From NCBI GenBank assembly GCA_950295325.1, contig OX485806.1, positions 42,596,001 through 42,656,000 on the forward strand: a DNA stretch of 60,000 nucleotides, read 5' to 3'. Of the stretch, positions 1-12,583 are shown piece by piece. This DNA is from Polytrichum commune. Taxonomy: Eukaryota; Streptophyta; Polytrichopsida; Polytrichales; Polytrichaceae. A program made the translations under genes and the position numbers. Each line of letters starts with the position of its first letter. Within the stretch, counting starts at the first letter, position 1. The notes beneath the pieces were generated by a model. It had not been told where the DNA came from and ran no database searches. It was given only the letters and a program-made list of their open reading frames with translations.

Positions 1-631
1 TCAAAAACAACACAAAGCAACCACCTTAGGCCCCCTACTTACATGGAAAGCCCACCCAATTTCATTCAAGTCGCCTGTAGGGCCCCTAAGCAGATGACTG
101 AACTGCAAGTAAAATGCATCACATATCTGCACTACCAGGGGCTGCCGTTGGCGGCACCCTCTTCTGAGGCTACACAAAATTCACAAACCCTGCCCACTTT
201 CATACAAGTGCAGCTATCTCACCTGACCACATGGCTGAATCCAAAGTCAAAAACAACACAAAGCAACCACCTTAGGCCCCCTACTTACATGGAAAGCCCA
301 CCCAATTTCATTCCAGTAGCCTGTAGGACCCCTAACCAGATGACTGAACTGCAAGCAAAATACATCACATATCTGGCCTGGCAGGGGGTGCCATTGGCGG
401 CACCCTCTTCTGAGGCTACACAAAATTCACAAACCCTGCCCACTTTCATACAAGTGCAGCTATCTAACCTGACCACATGGCTGAATCCAAAGTCAAAAAC
501 AACACAAAGCAACCCCCTTAGGCCCCCTACTTACATGGAAAGCCCACCCAATTTCATTCAAGTCGCCTGTAGAGCCCCTAACCAGATGACTGAACTGCAA
601 GCAAAATACATCACATATCTGGCCTGCCAGG

Positions 632-651
632 GGGTGCCGTTGGCGGCACCC
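632..651. repeat. Inverted repeat in the unit (representative copy)
   Basis: Stem GGGTGCCG, loop TTGG, stem CGGCACCC: a perfect 8-bp dyad around 4 bases, at unit positions 98-117. It is present in almost every unit. I found about 14 units with a stem mismatch. Five have GCCATTGG or CTGCCG changes (43, 289, 1273, 6436, 10616), three have GTTCCG with GGAGGC, two have GTGCTG, one has GTGCCC, and three have GGTGGTGCC. It could form a hairpin on a single strand or a short cruciform, or bind a dimeric protein. No function is shown by sequence alone. Confidence 0.85.
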
Positions 652-969
652 TCTTCTGAGGCTACACAAAATTCACAAACCCTACGCACTTTCATACAAG
701 TTCAGCTATCTAACCTGACCTGATGGCTGAATCCAAAGTCAAAAACAACACAAAGCAACCACCTTAGGCCCCCTACTTACATGGAAAGCCCACCCAATTT
801 CATTCAAGTCGCCTGTAGAGCCCCTAAGCAGATGACTGAACTGCAAGTAAAATGCATCACATATCTGCACTACCAGGGGGTGCCGTTGGCGGCACCCTCT
901 TCTGAGGCTACACAAAATTCACAAACCCTACGCACTTTCATACAAGTTCAGCTATCTAACCTGACCTGA

Positions 970-1005
970 TGGCTGAATCCAAAGTCAAAAACAACACAAA
1001 GCAAC
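970..1005 (+). other. Nearly invariant A/C-rich box (representative copy)
   Basis: Unit positions about 190-225 begin TGGCTGAATCCAAAG and end ACAACACAAAGCAAC. In some 244 copies I found only scattered exceptions: TGGCTTAAT near 6873, AATGCTGAAT near 19660, AAAACCAAC near 10826, the CAATGCAAC variants, and the AAAACAACCC deletion variant of the eight-unit block. No G occurs between the two AAAGs except in AAAGTC. Low variation may reflect binding or structural constraint, or simply chance in a young array. Confidence 0.6.
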
Positions 1006-1764
1006 CACCTTAGGCCCCCTACTTACATGGAAAGCCCACCCAATTTCATTCAAGTCGCCTGTAGAGCCCCTAACCAGATGACTGAACTGCAAGCAAAATA
1101 CATCACATATCTGGCCTGCCAGGGGGTGCCGTTGGCGGCACCCTCTTCTGAGGCTACACAAAATTCAGAAACCCTGCCCACTTTCATACAAGTGCAGCTA
1201 TCTAACCTGACCACATGGCTGAATCCAAAGTCAAAAACAACACAAAGCAACCACCTTAGGCCCCCTACTTACATGGAAAGCCCACCCAATTTCATTCAAG
1301 TCGCCTGTAGAGCCCCTAACCAGATGACTGAACTGCAAGCAAAATACATCACATATCTGGCCTGGCAGGGGGTGCCATTGGCGGCACCCTCTTCTGAGGC
1401 TACACAAAATTCACAAACCCTGCCCACTTTCATACAAGTGCAGCTATCTCACCTGACCACATGGCTGAATCCAAAGTCAAAAACAACACAAAGCAACCAC
1501 CTTAGGCCCCCTACTTACATGGAAAGCCCACCCAATTTCATTCCAGTAGCCTGTAGGACCCCTAACCAGATGACTGAACTGCAAGCAAAATACATCACAT
1601 ATCTGGCCTGCCAGGGGGTGCCGTTGGCGGCACCCTCTTCTGAGGCTACACAAAATTCACAAACCCTGCCCACTTTCATACAAGTGCAGCTATCTAACCT
1701 GACCTGATGGCTGAATCCAAAGTCAAAAACAACACAAAGCAACCACCTTAGGCCCCCTACTTAC

Positions 1765-2009
1765 ATGGAAAGCCACCCAATTTCATTCAAGTCGCCTGTA
1801 GAGCCCCTAACCAGATGACTGAACTGCAAGCAAAATACATCACATATCTGGCCTGCCAGGGGGTGCCGTTGGCGGCACCCTCTTCTGAGGCTACACAAAA
1901 TTCACAAACCCTGCCCACTTTCATACAAGTGCAGCTATCTAACCTGACCACATGGCTGAATCCAAAGTCAAAAACAACACAAAGCAACCACCTTAGCCCC
2001 CTTACTTAC
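1765..2009 (+). repeat. 245-bp unit with 1-bp deletion (GCCACCC)
   Basis: The unit starts ATGGAAAGCCACCC in place of ATGGAAAGCCCACCC, one C short, and so shifts the phase of every later unit by one. The same deletion is found at about 5458, 9146 and 14309 as part of the eight-unit block. Here the neighbouring units do not match that block, so the variant was either moved by local conversion or arose twice in the same C run. Confidence 0.85.
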
Positions 2010-2747
2010 ATGGAAAGCCCACCCAATTTCATTCAAGTCGCCTGTAGAGCCCCTAACCAGATCACTGAACTGGAAGTAAAATACATCACATATCTGGCCT
2101 GGCAGGGGGTGCCGTTGGCGGCACCCTCTTCTGAGGCTACACAAAATTCACAAACCCTGCCCACTTTCATACAAGTGCAGCTATCTCACCTGACCACATG
2201 GCTGAATCCAAAGTCAAAAACAACACAAAGCAACCACCTTAGGCCCCCTACTTACATGGAAAGCCCACCCAATTTCATTCCAGTAGCCTGTAGGACCCCT
2301 AACCAGATGACTGAACTGCAAGCAAAATACATCACATATCTGGCCTGCCAGGGGGTGCCGTTGGCGGCACCCTCTTCTGAGGCTACACAAAATTCAGAAA
2401 CCCTGCCCACTTTCATACAAGTGCAGCTATCTAACCTGACCACATGGCTGAATCCAAAGTCAAAAACAACACAATGCAACCACCTTAGGCCCCCTACTTA
2501 CATGGAAAGCCCACCCAATTTCATTCCAGTAGCCTGTAGGACCCCTAACCAGATGACTGAACTGCAAGCAAAATACATCACATATCTGCACTGCCAGGGG
2601 GTGCCGTTGGCGGCACCCTCTTCTGAGGCTACACAAAATTCAGAAACCCTGCCCACTTTCATACAAGTGCAGCTATCTCACCTGACCACATGGCTGAATC
2701 CAAAGTCAAAAACAACACAAAGCAACCACCTTAGGCCCCCTACTTAC

Positions 2748-2993
2748 ATGGAAAGCCCACCCAATTTCATTCAAGTCGCATGTAGAGCCCCTAACCAGAT
2801 GACTGAACTGTAAGTAAAATGCATCACATATCTGCACTGCCAGGGGGTGCCGTTGCCGGCACCCTCTTCTGAGGCTACACAAAATTCACAAACCCTGCCC
2901 ACTTTCATACAAGTGCAGCTATCTCACCTGACCACATGGCTGAATCCAAAGTCAAAAACAACACAAAGCAACCACCTTAGGCCCCCTACTTAC
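2748..2993 (+). repeat. Unit with private TAA and altered hairpin loop
   Basis: The unit reads GAACTGTAAGTAAAATGC, a C-to-T change giving an in-frame TAA at about 2811, seen nowhere else in the window. It also has GCCGTTGCCGGCACC, which changes the loop of the inverted repeat from TTGG to TTGC while leaving the 8-bp stem intact. Both are private changes, so this unit has not been amplified as such. Confidence 0.8.
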
Positions 2994-3731
2994 ATGGAAA
3001 GCCCACCCAATTTCATTCCAGTGGCCTGTAGGACCCCTAAGCAGATGACTGAACTGCAAGCAAAATACATCACATATCTGGCCTGCCAGGGGGTGCCGTT
3101 GGCGGCACCCTCTTCTGAGGCTACACAAAATTCACAAACCCTGCCCACTTTCATACAAATGCAGCTATCTCACCTGACCACATGGCTGAATCCAAAGTCA
3201 AAAACAACACAAAGCAACCCCCTTAGGCCCCCTACTTACATGGAAAGCCCACCCAATTTCATTCAAGTCGCCTGTAGAGCCCCTAACCAGATGACTGAAC
3301 TGCAAGCAAAATACATCACATATCTGGCCTGCCAGGGGGTGCCGTTGGCGGCACCCTCTTCTGAGGCTACACAAAATTCACAAACCCTACGCACTTTCAT
3401 ACAAGTTCAGCTATCTAACCTGACCTGATGGCTGAATCCAAAGTCAAAAACAACACAAAGCAACCACCTTAGCCCCCCTACTTACATAGAAAGCCCACCC
3501 AATTTCATTCCAGTAGCCTGTAGGACCCCTAACCAGATGACTGAACTGCAAGCAAAATACATCACATATCTGGCCTGCCAGGGGGTGCCGTTGGCGGCAC
3601 CCTCTTCTGAGGCTACACAAAATTCACAAACCCTGCCCACTTTCATACAAGTGCAGCTATCTAACCTGACCACATGGCTGAATCCAAAGTCAAAAACAAC
3701 ACAAAGCAACCCCCTTAGGCCCCCTACTTAC

Positions 3732-5697
3732 ATGGAAAGCCCACCCAATTTCATTCAAGTCGCCTGTAGAGCCCCTAACCAGATGACTGAACTGCAAGCA
3801 AAATACATCACATATCTGGCCTGCCAGGGGGTGCCGTTGGCGGCACCCTCTTCTGAGGCTACACAAAATTCACAAACCCTACGCACTTTCATACAAGTTC
3901 AGCTATCTAACCTGACCTGATGGCTGAATCCAAAGTCAAAAACAACACAAAGCAACCACCTTAGGCCCCCTACTTACATGGAAAGCCCACCCAATTTCAT
4001 TCAAGTCGCCTGTAGAGCCCCTAACCAGATGACTGAACTGCAAGTAAAATGCATCACATATCTGCATTGCCAGGGGGTGCCGTTGGCGGCACCCTCTTCT
4101 GAGGCTACACAAAATTCACAAACCCTGCCCACTTTCATACAAGTGCAGCTATCTAACCTGACCACATGGCTGAATCCAAAGTCAAAAACAACACAAAGCA
4201 ACCACCTTAGCCCCCCTACTTACATGGAAAGCCCACCCAATTTCATTCAAGTCGCCTGTAGAGCCCCTAACCAGATGACTGAACTGGAAGTAAAATGCAT
4301 CACATATCTGGCCTGCCAGGGGGTGCCGTTGGCGGCACCCTCTTCTGAGGCTACACAAAATTCACAAACCTTGCCCACTTTCATACAAGTGCAGCTATCT
4401 AACCTGACCACATGGCTGAATCCAAAGTCAAAAACAACACAAAGCAACCACCTTAGCCCCCCTACTTACATGGAAAGCCCACCCAATTTCATTCAAGTCG
4501 CCTGTAGAGCCCCTAACCAGATGACTGAACTGCAAGCAAAATACATCACATATCTGCACTGCCAGGGGGTTCCGTTGGAGGCACCCTCTTCTGAGGCTAC
4601 ACAAAATTCACAAACCCAACCGACTTTCATACAAGTGCAGCTATCTAACCTGACCACATGGCTGAATCCAAAGTCAAAACAACCCAAAGCAACCACCTTA
4701 GGCCCCCTACTTACATGGAAAGCCCACCCAATTTCATTCAAGTCGCCTGTAGAGCCCCTAACCAGATGACTGAACTGCAAGTAAAATGCATCACATATCT
4801 AGCCTGCCAGGGGGTGCCGTTGGCGGCACCCTCTTCTGAGGCTACACAAAATTCACAAACCCTGCCCACTTTCATACAAGTGCAGCTATCTAACCTGACC
4901 ACATGGCTGAATCCAAAGTCAAAAACAACACAAAGCAACCACCTTAGGCCCCCTACTTACATGGAAAGCCCACCCAATTTCATTCAAGTCGCATGTAGAG
5001 CCCCTAACCAGATGACTGAACTGCAAGGAAAATGCATCACATATCTGCACTGCCAGGGGGTGCCGTTGGCGGCACCCTCTTCTGAGGCTACACAAAATTC
5101 ACAAACCCTGCCCACTTTCATACAAGTGCAGCTATCTGACCTGACCACATGGCTGAATCCAAAGTCAAAAACAACACAAAGCAACCACCTTAGGCCCCCT
5201 ACTTACATGGAAAGCCCACCCAATTTCATTCCAGTAGCCTGTAGGACCCCTAACCAGATGACTGAACTGCAAGCAAAATACATCACATATCTGGCCTGGC
5301 AGGGGGTGCCGTTGGCGGCACCCTCTTCTGAGGCTACACAAAATTCACAAACCCTGCCCACTTTCATACAAGTGCAGCTATCTGACCTGACCACATGGCT
5401 GAATCCAAAGTCAAAAACAACACAAAGCAACCACCTTAGGCCCCCTACTTACATGGAAAGCCACCCAATTTCATTCAAGTCGCCTGTAGAGCCCCTAACC
5501 AGATGACTGAACTGCAAGCAAAATACATCACATATCTGGCTTGCCAGGTGGTGCCGTTGGCGGCACCCTCTTCTGAGGCTACACAAAATTCACAAACCCT
5601 ACGCACTTTCATACAAGTTCAGCTATCTAACCTGACCTGATGGCTGAATCCAAAGTCAAAAACAACACAAAGCAACCACCTTAGGCCCCCTACTTAC
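3732..5697 (+). repeat. Eight-unit higher-order block, copy A
   Basis: This is the first of three 1966-bp blocks (8 x 246 minus 2) with the same order of diagnostic variants. They are: a CTACGC/TGA unit; a unit with CTGCATTGCC; a unit with AAACCTTGCCC; a unit at 4470 with GGTTCCGTTGGAGGC and a missing A in GTCAAAACAACCC; a unit with ATATCTAGCC; a unit with GTCGCATGT and CAAGGAAAATGC; a CCAGTAGCC unit; and a last unit with GCCACCC (1 bp missing) and CAGGTGGTGCC. Copy A has CAACCGAC at about 4618 where the other two have CAACCCAC. Confidence 0.9.
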
Positions 5698-6681
5698 ATG
5701 GAAAGCCCACCCAATTTCATTCAAGTCGCCTGTAGAGCCCCTAAGCAGATGACTGAACTGCAAGCAAAATACATCACATATCTGGCCTGCCAGGGGGTGC
5801 CGTTGGCGGCACCCTCTTCTGAGGCTACACAAAATTCACAAACCCTACGCACTTTCATACAAGTTCAGCTATCTAACCTGACCACATGGCTGAATCCAAA
5901 GTCAAAAACAACACAAAGCAACCACCTTAGGCCCCCTACTTACATGGAAAGCCCACCCAATTTCATTCAAGTCGCCTGTAGAGCCCCTAAGCAGATGACT
6001 GAACTGCAAGCAAAATACATCACATATCTGGCCTGCCAGGGGGTGCCGTTGGCGGCACCCTCTTCTGAGGCTACACAAAATTCACAAACCCTACGCACTT
6101 TCATACAAGTTCAGCTATCTAACCTGACCACATGGCTGAATCCAAAGTCAAAAACAACACAAAGCAACCACCTTAGGCCCCCTACTTACATGGAAAGCCC
6201 ACCCAATTTCATTCAAGTCGCCTGTAGAGCCCCTAAGCAGATGACTGAACTGCAAGTAAAATGCATCACATATCTGCACTGCCAGGGGGTGCCGTTGGCG
6301 GCACCCTCTTCTGAGGCTACACGAAATTCACAAACCCTGCCCACTTTCATACAAGTGCAGCTATCTCACCTGACCACATGGCTGAATCCAAAGTCAAAAA
6401 CAACACAAAGCAACCACCTTAGGCCCCCTACTTACATGGAAAGCCCACCCAATTTCATTCCAGTAGCCTGTAGGACCCCTAACCAGATGACTGAACTGCA
6501 AGCAAAATACATCACATATCTGGCCTGGCAGGGGGTGCCATTGGCGGCACCCTCTTCTGAGGCTACACAAAATTCACAAACCCTGCCCACTTTCATACAA
6601 GTGCAGCTATCTAACCTGACCACATGGCTGAATCCAAAGTCAAAAACAACACAAAGCAACCCCCTTAGGCCCCCTACTTAC

Positions 6682-7419
6682 ATGGAAAGCCCACCCAATT
6701 TCATTCAAGTCGCCTGTAGAGCCCCTAACCAGATGACTGAACTGCAAGCAAAATACATCACATATCTGGCCTGCCAGGGGGTGCCGTTGGCGGCACCCTC
6801 TTCTGAGGCTACACAAAATTCACAAACCCTACGCACTTTCATACAAGTTCAGCTATCTAACCTGACCTGATGGCTTAATCCAAAGTCAAAAACAACACAA
6901 AGCAACCACCTTAGGCCCCCTACTTACATGGAAAGCCCACCCAATTTCATTCAAGTCGCCTGTAGAGCCCCTAAGCAGATGACTGAACTGCAAGTAAAAT
7001 GCATCACATATCTGCACTACCAGGGGGTGCCGTTGGCGGCACCCTCTTCTGAGGCTACACAAAATTCACAAACCCTACGCACTTTCATACAAGTTCAGCT
7101 ATCTAACCTGACCTGATGGCTGAATCCAAAGTCAAAAACAACACAAAGCAACCACCTTAGGCCCCCTACTTACATGGAAAGCCCACCCAATTTCATTCAA
7201 GTCGCCTGTAGAGCCCCTAAGCAGATGACTGAACTGCAAGTAAAATGCATCACATATCTGCACTACCAGGGGGTGCCGTTGGCGGCACCCTCTTCTGAGG
7301 CTACACAAAATTCACAAACCCTACGCACTTTCATACAAGTTCAGCTATCTAACCTGACCTGATGGCTGAATCCAAAGTCAAAAACAACACAAAGCAACCA
7401 CCTTAGGCCCCCTACTTAC
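6682..7419 (+). repeat. Three consecutive TGA-variant units, two near identical
   Basis: Units at 6682, 6928 and 7174 all carry CTACGC, GTTCAG and the TGA variant. Those at 6928 and 7174 both also carry AAGCAG and CACTACCAG, and by inspection look like a recent tandem duplication of one unit. A similar unit lies at 781. The unit at 6682 ends in TGGCTTAATCC, a private G-to-T change in the otherwise nearly invariant A/C-rich box. Confidence 0.8.
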
Positions 7420-9385
7420 ATGGAAAGCCCACCCAATTTCATTCAAGTCGCCTGTAGAGCCCCTAACCAGATGACTGAACTGCAAGCAAAATACATCACA
7501 TATCTGGCCTGCCAGGGGGTGCCGTTGGCGGCACCCTCTTCTGAGGCTACACAAAATTCACAAACCCTACGCACTTTCATACAAGTTCAGCTATCTAACC
7601 TGACCTGATGGCTGAATCCAAAGTCAAAAACAACACAAAGCAACCACCTTAGGCCCCCTACTTACATGGAAAGCCCACCCAATTTCATTCAAGTCGCCTG
7701 TAGAGCCCCTAACCAGATGACTGAACTGCAAGTAAAATGCATCACATATCTGCATTGCCAGGGGGTGCCGTTGGCGGCACCCTCTTCTGAGGCTACACAA
7801 AATTCACAAACCCTGCCCACTTTCATACAAGTGCAGCTATCTAACCTGACCACATGGCTGAATCCAAAGTCAAAAACAACACAAAGCAACCACCTTAGCC
7901 CCCCTACTTACATGGAAAGCCCACCCAATTTCATTCAAGTCGCCTGTAGAGCCCCTAACCAGATGACTGAACTGCAAGTAAAATGCATCACATATCTGGC
8001 CTGCCAGGGGGTGCCGTTGGCGGCACCCTCTTCTGAGGCTACACAAAATTCACAAACCTTGCCCACTTTCATACAAGTGCAGCTATCTAACCTGACCACA
8101 TGGCTGAATCCAAAGTCAAAAACAACACAAAGCAACCACCTTAGCCCCCCTACTTACATGGAAAGCCCACCCAATTTCATTCAAGTCGCCTGTAGAGCCC
8201 CTAACCAGATGACTGAACTGCAAGCAAAATACATCACATATCTGCACTGCCAGGGGGTTCCGTTGGAGGCACCCTCTTCTGAGGCTACACAAAATTCACA
8301 AGCCCAACCCACTTTCATACAAGTGCAGCTATCTAACCTGACCACATGGCTGAATCCAAAGTCAAAACAACCCAAAGCAACCACCTTAGGCCCCCTACTT
8401 ACATGGAAAGCCCACCCAATTTCATTCAAGTCGCCTGTAGAGCCCCTAACCAGATGACTGAACTGCAAGTAAAATGCATCACATATCTAGCCTGCCAGGG
8501 GGTGCCGTTGGCGGCACCCTCTTCTGAGGCTACACAAAATTCACAAACCCTGCCCACTTTCATACAAGTGCAGCTATCTAACCTGACCACATGGCTGAAT
8601 CCAAAGTCAAAAACAACACAAAGCAACCACCTTAGGCCCCCTACTTACATGGAAAGCCCACCCAATTTCATTCAAGTCGCATGTAGAGCCCCTAACCAGA
8701 TGACTGAACTGCAAGGAAAATGCATCACATATCTGCACTGCCAGGGGGTGCCGTTGGCGGCACCCTCTTCTGAGGCTACACAAAATTCACAAACCCTGCC
8801 CACTTTCATACAAGTGCAGCTATCTAACCTGACCACATGGCTGAATCCAAAGTCAAAAACAACACAAAGCAACCACCTTAGGCCCCCTACTTACATGGAA
8901 AGCCCACCCAATTTCATTCCAGTAGCCTGTAGGACCCCTAACCAGATGACTGAACTGCAAGGAAAATGCATCACATATCTGCACTGCCAGGGGGTGCCGT
9001 TGGCGGCACCCTCTTCTGAGGCTACACAAAATTCACAAACCCTGCCCACTTTCATACAAGTGCAGCTATCTCACCTGACCACATGGCTGAATCCAAAGTC
9101 AAAAACAACACAAAGCAACCACCTTAGGCCCCCTACTTACATGGAAAGCCACCCAATTTCATTCAAGTCGCCTGTAGAGCCCCTAACCAGATGACTGAAC
9201 TGCAAGCAAAATACATCACATATCTGGCTTGCCAGGTGGTGCCGTTGGCGGCACCCTCTTCTGAGGCTACACAAAATTCACAAACCCTACGCACTTTCAT
9301 ACAAGTTCAGCTATCTAACCTGACCTGATGGCTGAATCCAAAGTCAAAAACAACACAAAGCAACCACCTTAGGCCCCCTACTTAC
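7420..9385 (+). repeat. Eight-unit higher-order block, copy B
   Basis: This block carries the same ordered variants and the same two 1-bp deletions (about 8363 and 9146) as copies A and C. It starts 3688 bp after copy A, i.e. 15 units minus the two deleted bases. Private features are CAAGCCCAACCCAC at about 8300, CTGCAAGTAAAATGC in the third unit where A and C have CTGGAAG, and a seventh unit (8895) with CAAGGAAAATGC and CTGCACTGCC where A and C have CAAGCAAAATAC and CTGGCCTGG. The seventh unit looks replaced by conversion from a neighbouring type. Confidence 0.9.
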
Positions 9386-9877
9386 ATGGAAAGCCCACCC
9401 AATTTCATTCAAGTCGCCTGTAGGGCCCCTAAGCAGATGACTGAACTGCAAGTAAAATGCATCACATATCTGCACTGCCAGGGGGTGCCGTTGGCGGCAC
9501 CCTCTTCTGAGGCTACACAAAATTCACAAACCCTGCCCACTTTCATACAAGTGCAGCTATCTCACCTGACCACATGGCTGAATCCAAAGTCAAAAACAAC
9601 ACAAAGCAACCACCTTAGGCCCCCTACTTACATGGAAAGCCCACCCAATTTCATTCAAGTCGCCTGTAGGGCCCCTAAGCAGATGACTGAACTGCAAGTA
9701 AAATGCATCACATATCTGCACTGCCAGGGGGTGCCGTTGGCGGCACCCTCTTCTGAGGCTACACAAAATTCACAAACCCTGCCCACTTTCATACAAGTGC
9801 AGCTATCTAACCTGACCACATGGCTGAATCCAAAGTCAAAAACAACACAAAGCAACCCCCTTAGGCCCCCTACTTAC

Positions 9878-10369
9878 ATGGAAAGCCCACCCAATTTCAT
9901 TCAAGTCGCCTGTAGAGCCCCTAAGCAGATGACTGAACTGCAAGCAAAATACATCACATATCTGGCCTGCCAGGGGGTGCCGTTGGCGGCACCCTCTTCT
10001 GAGGCTACACAAAATTCACAAACCCTACGCACTTTCATACAAGTTCAGCTATCTAACCTGACCACATGGCTGAATCCAAAGTCAAAAACAACACAAAGCA
10101 ACCACCTTAGGCCCCCTACTTACATGGAAAGCCCACCCAATTTCATTCAAGTCGCCTGTAGAGCCCCTAAGCAGATGACTGAACTGCAAGTAAAATGCAT
10201 CACATATCTGCACTGCCAGGGGGTGCCGTTGGCGGCACCCTCTTCTGAGGCTACACGAAATTCACAAACCCTGCCCACTTTCATACAAGTGCAGCTATCT
10301 CACCTGACCACATGGCTGAATCCAAAGTCAAAAACAACACAAAGCAACCACCTTAGGCCCCCTACTTAC
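9878..10369 (+). repeat. Two-unit segment with ACGAAATTC, second copy
   Basis: A CTACGC unit without the TGA variant is followed by a unit with the rare ACACGAAATTC change. The same pair occurs at 5944-6435, 3934 bp upstream (16 units minus 2). This offset differs from the 3688-bp offset of copies A and B of the eight-unit block, so the left domain was built by more than one duplication register. Confidence 0.75.
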
Positions 10370-12583
10370 ATGGAAAGCCCACCCAATTTCATTCCAGTAG
10401 CCTGTAGGACCCCTAACCAGATGACTGAACTGCAAGCAAAATACATCACATATCTGGCCTGCCAGGGGGTGCCGTTGGCGGCACCCTCTTCTGAGGCTAC
10501 ACAAAATTCACAAACCCTGCCCACTTTCATACAAGTGCAGCTATCTAACCTGACCTGATGGCTGAATCCAAAGTCAAAAACAACACAAAGCAACCACCTT
10601 AGGCCCCCTACTTACATGGAAAGCCCACCAAATTTCATTCAAGTCGCCTGTAGAGCCCCTAACCAGATGACTGAACTGCAAGCAAAATACATCACATATC
10701 TGGCCTGGCAGGGGGTGCCATTGGCGGCACCCTCTTCTGAGGCTACACAAAATTCACAAACCCTGCCCACTTTCATACAAGTGCAGCTATCTCACCTGAC
10801 CACATGGCTGAATCCAAAGTCAAAACCAACACAAAGCAACCACCTTAGGCCCCCTACTTACATGGAAAGCCCACCCAATTTCATTCAAGTCGCCTGTAGA
10901 GCCCCTAACCAGATGACTGAACTGCAAGTAAAATGCATCACATATCTGCATTGCCAGGGGGTGCCGTTGGCGGCACCCTCTTCTGAGGCTACACAAAATT
11001 CACAAACCCTGCCCACTTTCATACAAGTGCAGCTATCTAACCTGACCACATGGCTGAATCCAAAGTCAAAAACAACACAAAGCAACCACCTTAGGCCCCC
11101 TACTTACATGGAAAGCCCACCCAATTTCATTCAAGTCGCCTGTAGAGCCCCTAACCAGATGACTGAACTGCAAGCAAAATACATCACATATCTGGCCTGC
11201 CAGGGGGTGCCGTTGGCGGCACCCTCTTCTGAGGCTACACAAAATTCACAAACCCTGCGCACTTTCATACAAGTTCAGCTATCTAACCTGACCTGATGGC
11301 TGAATCCAAAGTCAAAAACAACACAAAGCAACCACCTTAGGCCCCCTACTTACATGGACAGCCCACCCAATTTCATTCAAGTCGCCTGTAGGGCCCCTAA
11401 GCAGATGACTGAACTGCAAGTAAAATGCATCACATATCTGCACTGCCAGGGGGTGCCGTTGGCGGCACCCTCTTCTGAGGCTACACAAAATTCACAAACC
11501 CTGCCCACTTTCATACAAGTGCAGCTATCTCACCTGACCACATGGCTGAATCCAAAGTCAAAAACAACACAAAGCAACCACCTTAGGCCCCCTACTTACA
11601 TGGAAAGCCCACCCAATTTCATTCCAGTAGCCTGTAGGACCCCTAACCAGATGACTGAACTGCAAGCAAAATACATCACATATCTGGCACGGCAGGGGGT
11701 GCCGTTGGCGGCACCCTCTTCTGAGGCTACACAAAATTCACAAACCCTGCCCACTTTCATACAAGTGCAGCTATCTAACCTGACCACATGGCTGAATCCA
11801 AAGTCAAAAACAACACAAAGCAACCACCTTAGCCCCCCTACTTACATGGAAAGCCCACCCAATTTCATTCCAGTGGCCTGTAGGACCCCTAAGCAGATGA
11901 CTGAACTGCAAGCAAAATACATCACATATCTGGCCTGCCAGGGGGTGCCGTTGGCGGCACCCTCTTCTGAGGCTACACAAAATTCAGAAACCCTGCCCAC
12001 TTTCATACAAGTGCAGCTATCTAACCTGACCACATGGCTGAATCCAAAGTCAAAAACAACACAATGCAACCCTCTTAGGCCCCCTACTTACATGGAAAGC
12101 CCACCCAATTTCATTCAAGTCGCCTGTAGAGCCCCTAACCAGATGACTGAACTGCAAGCAAAATACATCACATATCTGGCCTGCCAGGGGGTGCCGTTGG
12201 CGGCACCCTCTTCTGAGGCTACACAAAATTCACAAACCCTATGCACTTTCATACAAGTTCAGCTATCTAACCTGACCACATGGCTGAATCCAAAGTCAAA
12301 AACAACACAAAGCAACCACCTTAGGCCCCCTACTTACATGGAAAGCCCACCCAATTTCATTCAAGTCGCCTATAGAGCCCCTAACCAGATGACTGAACTG
12401 CAAGTAAAATGCATCACATATCTGCACTGCCAGGGGGTGCTGTTGGCGGCACCCTCTTCTGAGGCTACACAAAATTCACAAACCCTGCCCACTTTCATAC
12501 AAGTGCAGCTATCTCACCTGACCACATGGCTGAATCCAAAGTCAAAAACAACACAAAGCAACCACCTTAGCCCCCCTACTTAC

